64,000 nt of DNA, from positions 62,001 through 126,000 of the forward strand of contig CAWUJH010000007.1 of NCBI GenBank assembly GCA_963922875.1, written 5' to 3'. Of the stretch, positions 35,182-44,556 are shown one piece after another. The position numbers and the translations under genes were made by a program. This DNA comes from Ketobacter sp963922875 (GTDB lineage Bacteria; Pseudomonadota; Gammaproteobacteria; Pseudomonadales; Ketobacteraceae). Position 1 is the stretch's first letter; each line of letters starts with the position of its first letter. The notes beneath the pieces are model-generated. The model made no database searches, was not told the DNA's origin, and saw only the letters and a program-made list of their open reading frames with translations.

Positions 35182-36120
35182 TCACGATTCAATATCAAAC
35201 CGACGTCGAGCATCCTCAAGGGCATTTCGATTATCTACATCCCAAGGATGAAAGCCCTTTTGATAAAACGCCATGTAATCGTCCTGAGTCTCTTTAAGCA
35301 TGGTACCTAACAACGCAAAGGCATCTCGCCACATCGTCCAGTTGCGCATCTGCCCTGCCCTCAGCACTAACTCCGTTGCAGTAGCAGTGTTCCCAACCAA
35401 TACAAATACCGTCAACAAGGCCATCACCCGATAAAGACGCTTTCGATCACCAATTAACTGGTCATAGACATCAAAAGCCACGGCTTTATGTTCAGTTTCC
35501 TCTATGGCATGCCATGCCCATAGCCGGGCCAAGGCTGGTGCCATCTGATCCAAATATTCAGGTCGCCGACGCAATATATAATCGGACATTAACGCGGTTA
35601 AATGCTCGCCACACACCGTCATCGCAAGCTGATCTTCCGGGGATAACCAACGGCGTTGATATTTATGAAACACCTTCATGGTTTTTTCAATACGATCCAC
35701 CCGAATTCCCCGTGCCGTCAACATGGCATTAAATGCTTGATGCTCGCGGGAATGATGGGCTTCCTGGCCAATGAACGCACGGACTTGAGCCTGGAGCACG
35801 GGGTCCGTTATACGATCCTGAAACAGTCGTACGCTGTGAATAAACTGCCCTTCTCCTACTGGCAAAGTTGCTGAAAATGCGGAAAAAAACATACTCATTG
35901 CCGCATTATTGGCAAACCAAAAGTCGGGTATGTCATCGTCATAAGATTGACCTAATCGACGGATAGGAATTCCCAATTCTGCAGCACTGAGTTTTAGAAC
36001 CTGTTCTGCCTCTGATGATAATCGTACCGATTGCTCCACGGGATACCTCCAGTCACTTATTTGCGCATAGCCTTGCCCTTTAATTGTGGCATGGTTAATC
36101 CACCCTGCCCACCAAAACAA
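35182..36120 (-). CDS. Putative metal-dependent hydrolase (PF10118 family)
   Basis: The 312-residue protein carries ferritin-like di-metal ligand motifs: EGQFIHSVRLFQ, FIGQEAHHSREHQAFN, MTVCGEHLTALMSDYIL and HAIEETEHKAVAFDVYDQ. These match the PF10118 proteins, described as predicted metal-dependent hydrolases and possibly di-iron oxygenases. A start further in (MSMFF or earlier) is possible because the first 25 residues are not conserved in my memory of the family. Single gene, convergent with a small membrane protein. Confidence 0.82.
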   Translation of the reverse strand: MFWWAGWINHATIKGQGYAQISDWRYPVEQSVRLSSEAEQVLKLSAAELGIPIRRLGQSYDDDIPDFWFANNAAMSMFFSAFSATLPVGEGQFIHSVRLFQDRITDPVLQAQVRAFIGQEAHHSREHQAFNAMLTARGIRVDRIEKTMKVFHKYQRRWLSPEDQLAMTVCGEHLTALMSDYILRRRPEYLDQMAPALARLWAWHAIEETEHKAVAFDVYDQLIGDRKRLYRVMALLTVFVLVGNTATATELVLRAGQMRNWTMWRDAFALLGTMLKETQDDYMAFYQKGFHPWDVDNRNALEDARRRFDIES

Positions 36121-36232
36121 GAAAATTGACTAATCGATCAGATATTTTTTTTTGTTTTCCTATGCAACCTTTTCAGCGGTGTCGACGTATAGCTCATTGA
36201 ATTCAACTCAATTGTCTATTTTGGAGATACAA

Positions 36233-36697
36233 ATGAAACACTTAGCTACCTTTATCTACGCAATTTTAATCACTTTCCTATCTAACTCTATTTACGCCGC
36301 CCCTTCCTCTTGGGGCAAGGAAGACAAAATGAGTAGCGTTGAAGAAAAAATCAACGCTAAGGATTATCAATCGGCCATTAATGAATTAACAACGATGGTA
36401 GAGTCAGACTCAAAAAATGCAGACGCTTTTAATCTATTGGGTTATTCCAACCGCAAGTTAAAGCGCTACGAAGTGGCCGAAAAATTCTATCAGAAGGCGC
36501 TAGAACTCAACCCCAAACATAAAGGCGCAATGGAATATTTAGGTGAACTTTATGTAGAAACCAATCGCCTGGATGAAGCGAACCAAATGTTGGCTCGATT
36601 GGACAAAGCCTGTTATTTCACTTGCGAAGAATTCAAACTGTTAAAAGCGGCTATTGACCGAAAATCACAGGGGCTGGAGCATTCATCTAACTGGTAA
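36233..36697 (+). CDS. Exported TPR-repeat protein
   Basis: The 154-residue form starts at ATG 36233 (GGAGA six bases upstream) with a signal peptide HLATFIYAILITFLSNSIYA. Three TPR-like repeats follow (DYQSAINELTTMVESDSKNA, DAFNLLGYSNRKLKRYEVAE, GAMEYLGELYVETNRLDEAN). A CYFTCEEF cysteine pair near the end may be oxidised. Such proteins act as periplasmic scaffolds; the partner is unknown. Confidence 0.8.
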   Translation: MKHLATFIYAILITFLSNSIYAAPSSWGKEDKMSSVEEKINAKDYQSAINELTTMVESDSKNADAFNLLGYSNRKLKRYEVAEKFYQKALELNPKHKGAMEYLGELYVETNRLDEANQMLARLDKACYFTCEEFKLLKAAIDRKSQGLEHSSNW

Positions 36698-36778
36698 TTG
36701 ATCCTCGCAACCAGAGTCATGTTCTGTGCACCAGAGATTACGGGTGCACAGAACGGCTTCAATACCTGCAAATATCTA

Positions 36779-38380
36779 CTAAGGAAAACCCGCTCGTTTT
36801 AACCCTTCCTGCAATTTTTTTCGAAACCCCTCATCGTAGAATGGAAAGGCCGCAAAAAAATGGCTGGCACTGGCTGTAGCATTGAGTTTCAACGCCCGAT
36901 GGTACCAATAGTTCGCTTTAATTTGATCTCCCGCCAGCGCATAAACGGCGGCGGCAATCATAGGAATAAGAAAATGGGCACCAGGAGTACGAGCAGATTT
37001 TTCCGCGTACTCAACCGCCTGAGCCAAATTTTCATTCATCAAATGACTAAAACTACGAACGCCATAAATAGCATAAAGCATTGGATCCAAAGGGCTGGTG
37101 TTGAGTGCAAGCTCGCTATTGACCATGGCCTGATCAGGGTTACCCTGCATTATTTCTGAAAATGCACAAGAATAATGTCCCTGAGAAAAATTAGGGCTTA
37201 AGGTTACTGAGCGCTCTAGCCAACTCTGACTGCCAATAACGTCACCATCTAACCAAAAAGAACGCCCCATATTATAATTGGTGAAGGGATCCAGTGGATC
37301 AAGATCAACACTTTGTTCAGCAAAACGTCGAGCATCTAAGATGCAACTCTCTGGATGGGAATCGTAGCTCACAAAGGCATCTTGAAATCGGGTAAACGAT
37401 AGCCCTGCCCAAGCTCGAGCAAACGTTGGTTCCAAATCAATCGCTCGCTGGAAACAGGATTTTGCTTTGGAATTATCCAACTTGTTGAAGCGAAACATAT
37501 GCCGTAGCCCCAAGTGGTAATTGGACCAGGCATCCAAAGACTCGGCGTTTTGCTGCATGGCCTGATTTGCCTCGTGCAATGGAATATACATTTCCAGAGA
37601 AGCAATAACCTGGGTAACAATTTGCTGGCGAATATCGTGCAACGAATCAGAACCCGCTTCATAACGCTCAGCCCAAATAATATCGCTGGTTTCACAATTG
37701 GATAATTCCACATTAATGGCCCAACCGTTCGGTATAACTTCCAATGACCCACACAGAGCGTAGCGAACAGACAACTGTTGACCGATTTGGCCTAAGTCTG
37801 GGTGAGGCATCCGAAATTGAAACGCAGTACCGCGGGCAATAACTCGAAGCCAACGCAAGCGGGCCAAGGATTGGATCAGCTCATGAGAAATCGCTTCAGC
37901 CAGCACCGAATCATTTTCGGGTTTAAACAGGCTATGAAATGGCAGTACAACCAGCGATGGTTTACCTACGAGACCGCTTATATCGCTATTCACGCCTTTT
38001 GTCAGGGGCAACTCTTCGTCTTGAGCCCGGTGAGCGGTGACGCTGATTCCACTTTCTGCCCTCTCAACCTCTTCAACAATAACTTCAGCAATAAAACGAA
38101 ACCCTCGCCCCCGTTGTGTGCGCACAAAGCGCTGCTCATCACCGGTATCCTGAAGCGCTTTACGAAGAGTTTTTAGACAGGTAGACACAGCGGCGTCAGA
38201 AGTAAATCGACCACCCCAGACCTCAGCAATGATTTCGTCTTTGGACACCACTCGGTCCCGATGCTCAATCAACAGAATCAGCATGTCTAAGGCTCGAGGC
38301 TCCAACGAGACTTCTATGCCCGCCCGAAATAGCTGCGATGTCTCCGTGTTTAACTCACAGTCTTCAAACTTTATTTTCAT
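36779..38380 (-). CDS. Winged-helix (OmpR/CadC-type) regulator with TPR domain
   Basis: The 533-residue form starts at ATG 38380 (GGAAA upstream) with a Trans_reg_C winged helix (about 5-100: LEPRALDMLILLIEHRDRVV, DEIIAEVWGGRF, FVRTQRGRGFRFIAEV). A middle alpha/beta region follows (SLVVLPFHSL..., ISHELIQSLARLRWLRVIAR), like the adenylate-cyclase-associated segment of CadC-like proteins, then TPR repeats to the end (AKSCFQRAIDLEPTFARAWA and others). There is no membrane helix or receiver domain, so the signal is probably cytoplasmic. It diverges from an acyl-CoA dehydrogenase across three 11-bp direct repeats, its likely binding site. Confidence 0.88.
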   Translation of the reverse strand: MKIKFEDCELNTETSQLFRAGIEVSLEPRALDMLILLIEHRDRVVSKDEIIAEVWGGRFTSDAAVSTCLKTLRKALQDTGDEQRFVRTQRGRGFRFIAEVIVEEVERAESGISVTAHRAQDEELPLTKGVNSDISGLVGKPSLVVLPFHSLFKPENDSVLAEAISHELIQSLARLRWLRVIARGTAFQFRMPHPDLGQIGQQLSVRYALCGSLEVIPNGWAINVELSNCETSDIIWAERYEAGSDSLHDIRQQIVTQVIASLEMYIPLHEANQAMQQNAESLDAWSNYHLGLRHMFRFNKLDNSKAKSCFQRAIDLEPTFARAWAGLSFTRFQDAFVSYDSHPESCILDARRFAEQSVDLDPLDPFTNYNMGRSFWLDGDVIGSQSWLERSVTLSPNFSQGHYSCAFSEIMQGNPDQAMVNSELALNTSPLDPMLYAIYGVRSFSHLMNENLAQAVEYAEKSARTPGAHFLIPMIAAAVYALAGDQIKANYWYHRALKLNATASASHFFAAFPFYDEGFRKKLQEGLKRAGFP

Positions 38381-38431
38381 GGCAGCTTTCCAATCTGACC
38401 CCCACATCAGTTAAGACTTAGAATAAGCAAT

Positions 38432-38464
38432 CCTCAAGCACTCCTCAAGTAGACCTCAAGCTTT
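38432..38464. promoter_or_regulatory. Three 11-bp direct repeats (CCTCAAG) in a divergent promoter
   Basis: CCTCAAG occurs at 38432, 38443 and 38454, an exact 11-bp period. OmpR/PhoB-type winged helices bind tandem direct repeats on one DNA face with this spacing. The array lies between the winged-helix regulator and the acyl-CoA dehydrogenase genes, so it likely mediates autoregulation and control of the dehydrogenase. Confidence 0.75.
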
Positions 38465-38524
38465 GCCTCCCACCTTAACCTAATCTGGACTCAGAAATTA
38501 CCCGTTAAACAATAGGAGATCACT

Positions 38525-39679
38525 ATGACCAGTTTGCAAACCATATCTCAAGAATCCAGCCTGGAAGCCGGAGTAGAAAGCCAACTCGATACGCTGTGTG
38601 CCGCCTTTGCAGAGCGGGCTACGATACACGACCAAAACGGCCAGTTCGTCCAGAGTAACTATGACGACCTGAAAAATTTCCGTTTCTTTTCAAAGGGAAT
38701 CCCGGCGGAGTATGGCGGTGGCGGACTTGACTATAACGCGCTTTGTCAAGTAACAAGACGGCTAGCCCAGGCCTGTGGCTCCACGGCTCTGGCCTTTGCA
38801 ATGCACTCCCACCCCGTCGCTATAAACGTATTTAAAGCCAAAAAAGGAGACCCAAAAGCCCAGGCTACCTTACAGAAAATAGCTGCCAACGAATTGATCA
38901 TCGCCGGTACAGGGGCTAATGATTGGCTGGAATCGAATGGCTCAGCAACCCCAGTTTCTGGTGGTTTTATAATCAATGCTCACAAGCGTTTTGTCAGTGG
39001 AGGCCCCGGTGCCCAAGTACTGGTATCAAGCGTAAACTATGAAACTGAGGCCGGACAAGAGGTGCTGCATTTCTCACTACCCTTTAACACCGAAGGCGTC
39101 CAGGTTCAAAACAACTGGAAAACTTTGGGGATGCGGGCAACCGGCTCCAATGACGTGATTCTGGAGAACGTCTTCTTACCCGAGAGCGCTATAGTGGCGC
39201 GTCGCCCCGCCGGTGTCTGGCACCCTCTGTGGGATGCGATTTTACCCACGGCCATGCCATTAATCTGCTCCGCTTACTTTGGTATGGCAGAAACCGCTGC
39301 GGCTATGGCGCTCAAGTCCAATCAAGGGAATCCAGCTGTTGCCAGCTTGCTGGGCGAAATGAACAACCATCTAACTTCAGCCCACTTGGCCTTAAACGAC
39401 TTGATCGCGCGCCATCAAAACTATGGTTACACTCCAAGCCAACAGAATACCGACACCGTATTAACTCGTAAAACACTGGTACATCAGGGGGTTAAAGCAA
39501 CCATAGAAACGGCGGCAATCTTAATCGGTGGTAGCGGCTTTTTTCAGGGTCACCCCATGGAGCGCATTATTCGCGATGCACGTGCGATGCACTTTCACCC
39601 GTTGCCAGAGCATAAACAGCATACGTTCTCAGGAAGAATTATGCAGGGCATGGATCCGCTGTGTGAACTGACTCGATAA
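38525..39679 (+). CDS. Acyl-CoA dehydrogenase-like flavoprotein
   Basis: The 384-residue protein has the acyl-CoA dehydrogenase fold: GIPAEYGGGGLDYNALCQVT, ACGSTALAFAMHSH, ANELIIAGTGANDWLESNGS, WKTLGMRATGSNDVILENVF and IGGSGFFQGHPMERIIRDAR. Motifs place it nearer the hydroxylase/desulfurisation branch (DszC-like, single-component) than beta-oxidation enzymes, but the catalytic base is not identifiable by eye. It is preceded by AGGAG and the CCTCAAG array, and followed by a strong terminator, so it is a single regulated gene. Confidence 0.87.
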   Translation: MTSLQTISQESSLEAGVESQLDTLCAAFAERATIHDQNGQFVQSNYDDLKNFRFFSKGIPAEYGGGGLDYNALCQVTRRLAQACGSTALAFAMHSHPVAINVFKAKKGDPKAQATLQKIAANELIIAGTGANDWLESNGSATPVSGGFIINAHKRFVSGGPGAQVLVSSVNYETEAGQEVLHFSLPFNTEGVQVQNNWKTLGMRATGSNDVILENVFLPESAIVARRPAGVWHPLWDAILPTAMPLICSAYFGMAETAAAMALKSNQGNPAVASLLGEMNNHLTSAHLALNDLIARHQNYGYTPSQQNTDTVLTRKTLVHQGVKATIETAAILIGGSGFFQGHPMERIIRDARAMHFHPLPEHKQHTFSGRIMQGMDPLCELTR

Positions 39680-39694
39680 ATAGCAAACCGAGCA

Positions 39695-39726
39695 AAAAAG
39701 GCCAGGGTAATTGCCCTGGCCTTTTT
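39695..39726. terminator. Strong bidirectional terminator
   Basis: AAAAAGGCCAGGG and its near-perfect complement CCCTGGCCTTTTT flank the loop TAATTG. A and T tracts on both sides serve the dehydrogenase gene (plus) and the convergent acyltransferase-fold gene (minus). Confidence 0.92.
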
Positions 39727-39747
39727 ATAGAAAATTAGTTCCGCAGC

Positions 39748-41091
39748 TCAGCCTTTGGCACAGGCTTCCATGATGATCTCTTCCATCCGCCGAAACAACT
39801 GTTGAACCATGCCTTCCGGCAAATGAGAACGGCTGTAACCCGCACTCAGATTTAGAATACCACCAGAGGTGATAACCGACACCGCTAACTTGGGTGGATA
39901 CTCCAACGGCGGAAAGGGACGAATGTTACTCATGATATGACCATCCACCTTGAGCATCGACAAGTCAACCAGCCCCACATTAGTCAACACGGGAATACAC
40001 TCACCGCGATGTTTCAACAAGGCGGCGACAACGCGGCGCGCAAGAGCAAAGGGTAATAATGTCATGATAGGCCAGATAAACGGGCCTTCAGTTATTCCTG
40101 GATAGCGACCTTTACGCTGATTCACCGACTTCCGTACTCGCTGTGCCGCTTGCAGTAATGTGGTTGTATCATCCAACGCCACATTGGTATTGATAAAACT
40201 GGAGTAGTTCGCCACTCGATGAGGAGCATCCACACCTTCATAGCGACGCAAATCAAAGGTATTCAAGACACAGAAAGTATTGGGTTTTTCAGGCTTAATG
40301 ATTTCGTAGAGCGCTAAATAGTAAGCACCCAAAATCATGTCATTAAAGGATAATCCATGACGCTTACGAAATTCGTGCAGCGATTTCATGGTGCTCTCTT
40401 GAAAATGATGGCAATAGAAATGACGATCCAAGTGATCCGTTTCTCTCACCGGCAACTGCCAATTCCGCGCGGTAAATGTATCCGTCGCTTGATTCATTAA
40501 CGCGGCGACCAACACCCGAAACGCATCCAGTAGGCCGAACAGCGGCAACAGCGCTTTGGTACTGCGATTCGCCATAGTGCCAGGCTCAGGCATATAGTCT
40601 GGATCAGACTGTAAACGATTATAAATGTCCACAAGGGTGTTCATATAAATATTGAAGGCACGACCATCAATGGGGATACAGCTCACTTTGACACACACAG
40701 TGTCATACCCCTCACCGCGCACTATTCGCACATGCACCAGTGGCCTTTGGTAGAAATCCATTTCCATGGACAAATAGCCCTGGACTTCTTTTTCTCGCTC
40801 TTCAGGGCTCGATACCTGTTTCATTTCACAGTAATCAAACCCATCCAGTTCTGCTGCGCTCCAAGGTTTCCATTTTGGATACCAGACACCATAGATTAAA
40901 CGGTGTGCCATTAACGGGTGAGCGATTAAAGAGAGTCTTACGGCTCGATTCAGGCGGGTGACATCAATTTCAGTGGGAATATCAAAAACCCAATGCATGT
41001 AATGATCGCCAAAGTCCTCTAGCAACACATTGACTTTATCCATTAGGGTGAGCCGCTCTACGGGCAAAGAATTATCAGGCACGGTCACCAC
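39748..41091 (-). CDS. Condensation/acyltransferase-fold protein with altered HHxxxDG motif
   Basis: The 447-residue protein has the CoA-dependent acyltransferase (chloramphenicol acetyltransferase-like) layout, with FGDHYMHWVFDIP, LNRAVRLSLIAHPLMAHRLI, a central motif region and a second half with FNDMILGAYYLALYE, LNTFDLRRYE and TNVGLVDLS. In place of the catalytic HHxxxDG it reads SCIPIDG (S137-G143): D and G are kept, but both histidines are lost. Normal His-dependent acyl transfer is therefore unlikely; a Cys-based or non-enzymatic role is possible. It lies beside an arylamine N-acetyltransferase and a desaturase system on the same strand. Confidence 0.78.
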   Translation of the reverse strand: MVTVPDNSLPVERLTLMDKVNVLLEDFGDHYMHWVFDIPTEIDVTRLNRAVRLSLIAHPLMAHRLIYGVWYPKWKPWSAAELDGFDYCEMKQVSSPEEREKEVQGYLSMEMDFYQRPLVHVRIVRGEGYDTVCVKVSCIPIDGRAFNIYMNTLVDIYNRLQSDPDYMPEPGTMANRSTKALLPLFGLLDAFRVLVAALMNQATDTFTARNWQLPVRETDHLDRHFYCHHFQESTMKSLHEFRKRHGLSFNDMILGAYYLALYEIIKPEKPNTFCVLNTFDLRRYEGVDAPHRVANYSSFINTNVALDDTTTLLQAAQRVRKSVNQRKGRYPGITEGPFIWPIMTLLPFALARRVVAALLKHRGECIPVLTNVGLVDLSMLKVDGHIMSNIRPFPPLEYPPKLAVSVITSGGILNLSAGYSRSHLPEGMVQQLFRRMEEIIMEACAKG

Positions 41092-41272
41092 CTCACTATT
41101 TAAGTTGTTTAGGTTATTTTTGTTTTAGAACGGGCAAAATCACACCACACGATACATCACACATTAGACGCAAACCTAGGCAAGATTGGCCACTTTGTAC
41201 AGGCAATGCTGGAGAAATCTACCATTAGCGGACCTCCCTTTGCAATAATTCAGCTTATTTCCAAATTCCTGA

Positions 41273-42085
41273 CTAAATTGCTGGTTTAATCACTTTGTTA
41301 TAAATCTTGTCACATTCCTGATGACTTAATAGAACGCCAAAGTCTTGCTCAATAATGGATTGCAGATGGCTAGCGTCGGCAACAGCAATCACCTCAGTGC
41401 GGTCGACACAGATCTTATGATACTGATCATTCCTTAAAGATAAGGTCAGCTCCGGAAGAATTTGTGATACCACAAGATTATTGACAAAGATGGCACCGGG
41501 ATACTTGTGGGAATAGAAGTGTCCCATCAAACAGTCGGCTTCGGTGTATTGCTGTAGGTTAAACGTATACAAAGAAAAATAACCTGCTGGCGTTAGCAAT
41601 TCTAATTGAAAATCCTGATTTTTATTAATCACTACACGAAATTGCTTACCACGGCATTCAACGTGGGCATTGTGTTCAATTTTAATAGGGGCAAGCAAAC
41701 AAGAAGCACCAAAACCAACGTCAATTAGATAAGGCTTATTTTGCCACTCCAACAGTGTAATACGATGAGTTCTTGGCGTATCAATGTCTTGGTTATTAAT
41801 AACTTTGGCAATTAAGCAACGCACGGTAAACCCAAGCGCAGCCAAAGCATCATGCATAAGTTTATTATGTTCGAAACAATAACCACCCCAATTTTGCTTG
41901 ACGACCTTGTTAATAATATCGTCAATATTCAGGGAAATATCCCGCTCCAGCAAAACAGCTAAACTATTAAAACTAAACTCAGCCAGATGCCGCAATTGTA
42001 ATTGCGCCACGAATTCTAAAGAAATGGGCTTGGACCCGAGTTGAAGTCGATCAAAATAGGCATCGAATTTTTTGGCAGTAGTCAT
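41273..42085 (-). CDS. Arylamine N-acetyltransferase
   Basis: The 270-residue protein has the NAT Cys-His-Asp triad: C70 in NWGGYCFEHN, H107 in PRTHRITLL and D122 in LIDVGFGASCL. NATs transfer acetyl or other acyl groups from CoA to arylamines or hydrazines and sometimes release acyl products in biosynthetic clusters. Length matches the family. Its neighbours are an acyltransferase-fold protein and a fatty-acid desaturase, so a role on an acylated metabolite is possible but unproven. Confidence 0.92.
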   Translation of the reverse strand: MTTAKKFDAYFDRLQLGSKPISLEFVAQLQLRHLAEFSFNSLAVLLERDISLNIDDIINKVVKQNWGGYCFEHNKLMHDALAALGFTVRCLIAKVINNQDIDTPRTHRITLLEWQNKPYLIDVGFGASCLLAPIKIEHNAHVECRGKQFRVVINKNQDFQLELLTPAGYFSLYTFNLQQYTEADCLMGHFYSHKYPGAIFVNNLVVSQILPELTLSLRNDQYHKICVDRTEVIAVADASHLQSIIEQDFGVLLSHQECDKIYNKVIKPAI

Positions 42086-42169
42086 TAATGCTCCGATTTT
42101 AGACTTTACTAGTTAGTGAAGAATACTCAGCAAATAGAAAACTGCAATCGGATTTATTGAATGGCTAAC

Positions 42170-42266
42170 GCTGATGCTCCAAGTAACCACTATAACAACG
42201 CGACACCCGATCAGGGGACCCTTGAACCAGGCAACCCTCTGAACAGAAGGCGCCTGGAGCATCAGC
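42170..42266 (-). other. Long 3'-UTR stem structure downstream of the desaturase gene
   Basis: GCTGATGCTCCA (42170-42181) and TGGAGCATCAGC (42255-42266) are a perfect 12-bp inverted repeat enclosing 73 bases, which contain further pairing (CCAGGC/GCCTGG and GGGG/CCCC runs). It starts a few bases past the desaturase stop codon and could be a transcript-stabilising or terminating structure. No attC core sites or known RNA family were recognised. Confidence 0.5.
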
Positions 42267-42274
42267 TATTTTAA

Positions 42275-43411
42275 TCAAGCATTAACAGCTTGCTTGGTAG
42301 GAAAAGAATACTTCATAATTCGTTTCAAAACGGTCATATATTGTTTATGCATCGGTCCCGTATTGTAAGCTAGACCATATTTTTTGCAGACTTCTTGTAC
42401 CCGAGGTGCCATTTCTTCATAACGATTAGCCGGAATATCTGGGAACATATGGTGCTCTACATGCAGGCTTAAATGTCCGGTCATAATGTGTAGCAAACGA
42501 CCACCGGATATATTGGTGGAGCCTAGCAGCTGACGATAATACCATTCGCCTTTCGATTCATTTTCACATTCTTCCTGGGTGAAGGTTTCCGCCGCTTCGG
42601 TAAAATGTCCGCAAAATATAACCGCTGAAGCCCACACATTACGCCCAATGTTCGCCAAGGCATTGCCCAACATGACTTTCCAGAAAAAAGGGCCAGCCAA
42701 CGCTGGAAAGAAAATGTAGTCTTTAAAAATTTGCTTACCGGCTTTTTTGTACATACTTTTCAGGAAGGGTTTCTTTTCTTCAAGATTGAAAGTGCCATCA
42801 TTAAGCCGCTCTGCTTCTAACTCATGAACCGCCACACCCCATTGGAAGAAGATGCTTAACAACGCAAAATAGGCGATTTGAGGGATTCGAGCCGGATGCC
42901 AGGGAGTGTCATCAGATAAACGCAAAACACCGTAACCGTAATCACGATCTTTACCCATAATATTGGTAAATGTATGGTGCTGAAAATTGTGGGTACGCTT
43001 CCAGGATTGGGTATCACAGGCATTATCCCACTCAAAATGACGGGAGTGAATTTTGGGATCGTTAGCCCAGTCAAATTGTCCGTGAATAACATTATGACCA
43101 ACTTCCATATTATCCACAATTTTTGAAACCGAAAGCGCTGTTACACCCAGCATAAAAGTTACTGGTTCGATACTAAAATGAATGAGCGTACGACCCGCCA
43201 CTTCCAGGAAACGCTGAATTCGAATGATATTTTTAATGTAGTCCACATCTTTCTTACCCAGATCAGCACGAATATCATCACGAATAGCATCAAACTCTTT
43301 TTGTAAATTGTCGTACTGTTCTTTGGTCAGACTGCGACGACCCTTTTGTCCTCTTACATCTATAGTTTCTTGAATCAATTGTTCTACATTAGGTTGAGCT
43401 GCAATGGTCAT
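42275..43411 (-). CDS. Membrane fatty-acid desaturase
   Basis: The 378-residue protein has the three histidine boxes of membrane di-iron desaturases: HNVIH (106-110), HNFQHH (141-146) and HVEHH (317-321). Hydrophobic helices lie around 75-100, 180-205 and 240-270. It resembles the DesC-like acyl-CoA/acyl-lipid delta-9 group. The upstream gene, 17 bases away on the same strand, encodes a flavodoxin-reductase/2Fe-2S protein that would feed it electrons, so the two form a desaturase system for unsaturated membrane lipids. Confidence 0.93.
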   Translation of the reverse strand: MTIAAQPNVEQLIQETIDVRGQKGRRSLTKEQYDNLQKEFDAIRDDIRADLGKKDVDYIKNIIRIQRFLEVAGRTLIHFSIEPVTFMLGVTALSVSKIVDNMEVGHNVIHGQFDWANDPKIHSRHFEWDNACDTQSWKRTHNFQHHTFTNIMGKDRDYGYGVLRLSDDTPWHPARIPQIAYFALLSIFFQWGVAVHELEAERLNDGTFNLEEKKPFLKSMYKKAGKQIFKDYIFFPALAGPFFWKVMLGNALANIGRNVWASAVIFCGHFTEAAETFTQEECENESKGEWYYRQLLGSTNISGGRLLHIMTGHLSLHVEHHMFPDIPANRYEEMAPRVQEVCKKYGLAYNTGPMHKQYMTVLKRIMKYSFPTKQAVNA

Positions 43412-43428
43412 GACTATTCTCCTGGCGC

Positions 43429-44556
43429 TTATAACTCAATATCAACATTACCGATTGGGGTGGAAACACACAGGCGAATATCTTCTTCGTCGGTGGATGA
43501 AATCTCTCCTGTCACAATGTCTTTGACTTGACCGGATTTTTTGGTGCATTTACAGGTGTAACAGATCCCCATACGACAACCCGCATTCGGCTTTAAACCC
43601 ACTTTCTCGGCCATCTCCAGCAAGGTTCCCGGGTAATCCGTAGTGGCTTCTATTGCACTCTCTGTGAAATTAACCGTAACAGGAGCGCCCTCCACGGCGG
43701 CAACTGGCGGTAACCCAAAGGCCTCTTCATGTACCTGGGAAAGATCGTAGCCCGCGGCCGCCAGCAGTTCTTTAGCCAACTCCCGAAAAGGGTGCGGTCC
43801 ACAGAGATAAATGGTGGCCGGCTTGCCTTTTAGCAAAGCGTTAATGTGATCAGCACAAAGGAGCGTTTGAGGTAATAACTGTTTACCCTCAGCGCCACCC
43901 TTACTGGCGATAAAATGCGTGGTGAAACCGCGATTCGAATCAGCCAATGCCTGCAACTCAGACTCGAAAATAAAGTCATTCCCGGTATTGGCAAAATACA
44001 GCAAGGTCGCTTTTATGGGAGCGCCCTGTTCCGCCAGCGATCTTATTTGTGACATTATCGGTGTCACTCCTGATCCCGCTGCTAGATAACCTATTCGACC
44101 ACTCACCTTAGCGGGCAAAGTAAAATCACCGGCTGCCTGTGAAATGACAACAATTTCAGCCTCAGCCAGTGTTTCATGCATCCATGGGGTAACACTGCCA
44201 TCAGAAATCTTTTTAACGGTAATAGAAATAATTCCTTCGGACTGCCATTGTTCCGGCGCCGAGGAAATAGTGAAGGTACGTGTTGTCCTTACGCCATTTT
44301 TCTCCACAGTAACCTGGATATGTTGACCGGCCACAAACCCCTTCCAACGCGAATTCGGTTGCAGGATCCACGTCTTGGTATCTGCCGTTTCCGTAATCAC
44401 TTTGATAACACGCGCCTTGCATTCCAATAAGGAATTCATTGGATCGATACTTTCAACCAGGTATTCAAAGTACTCCCCCGCCTGGGGCGTATTAAAGAGA
44501 CTGAGGTTAAACCAAGACTTGGCTCGCTGCATGATGGATGGGTTGTTCTGGTGCAT
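43429..44556 (-). CDS. Ferredoxin reductase with C-terminal [2Fe-2S] domain
   Basis: The 375-residue protein has an FNR-type FAD domain (RTFTISSAPEQW), a pyridine-nucleotide domain (GYLAAGSGVTPIMSQIRSL, YLCGPHPF) and a C-terminal plant-type ferredoxin domain with C327-x4-C332-x2-C335 and C363. It passes electrons from NAD(P)H through FAD and 2Fe-2S to a partner. The adjacent desaturase gene makes that the obvious acceptor. Confidence 0.93.
   Translation of the reverse strand: MHQNNPSIMQRAKSWFNLSLFNTPQAGEYFEYLVESIDPMNSLLECKARVIKVITETADTKTWILQPNSRWKGFVAGQHIQVTVEKNGVRTTRTFTISSAPEQWQSEGIISITVKKISDGSVTPWMHETLAEAEIVVISQAAGDFTLPAKVSGRIGYLAAGSGVTPIMSQIRSLAEQGAPIKATLLYFANTGNDFIFESELQALADSNRGFTTHFIASKGGAEGKQLLPQTLLCADHINALLKGKPATIYLCGPHPFRELAKELLAAAGYDLSQVHEEAFGLPPVAAVEGAPVTVNFTESAIEATTDYPGTLLEMAEKVGLKPNAGCRMGICYTCKCTKKSGQVKDIVTGEISSTDEEDIRLCVSTPIGNVDIEL

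Noticed and set aside
42161..42270. Integron attC site at the 12-bp inverted repeat
   Set aside because: The flanking bases do not give RYYYAAC/GTTRRRY core sites and no integrase or cassette array is near.
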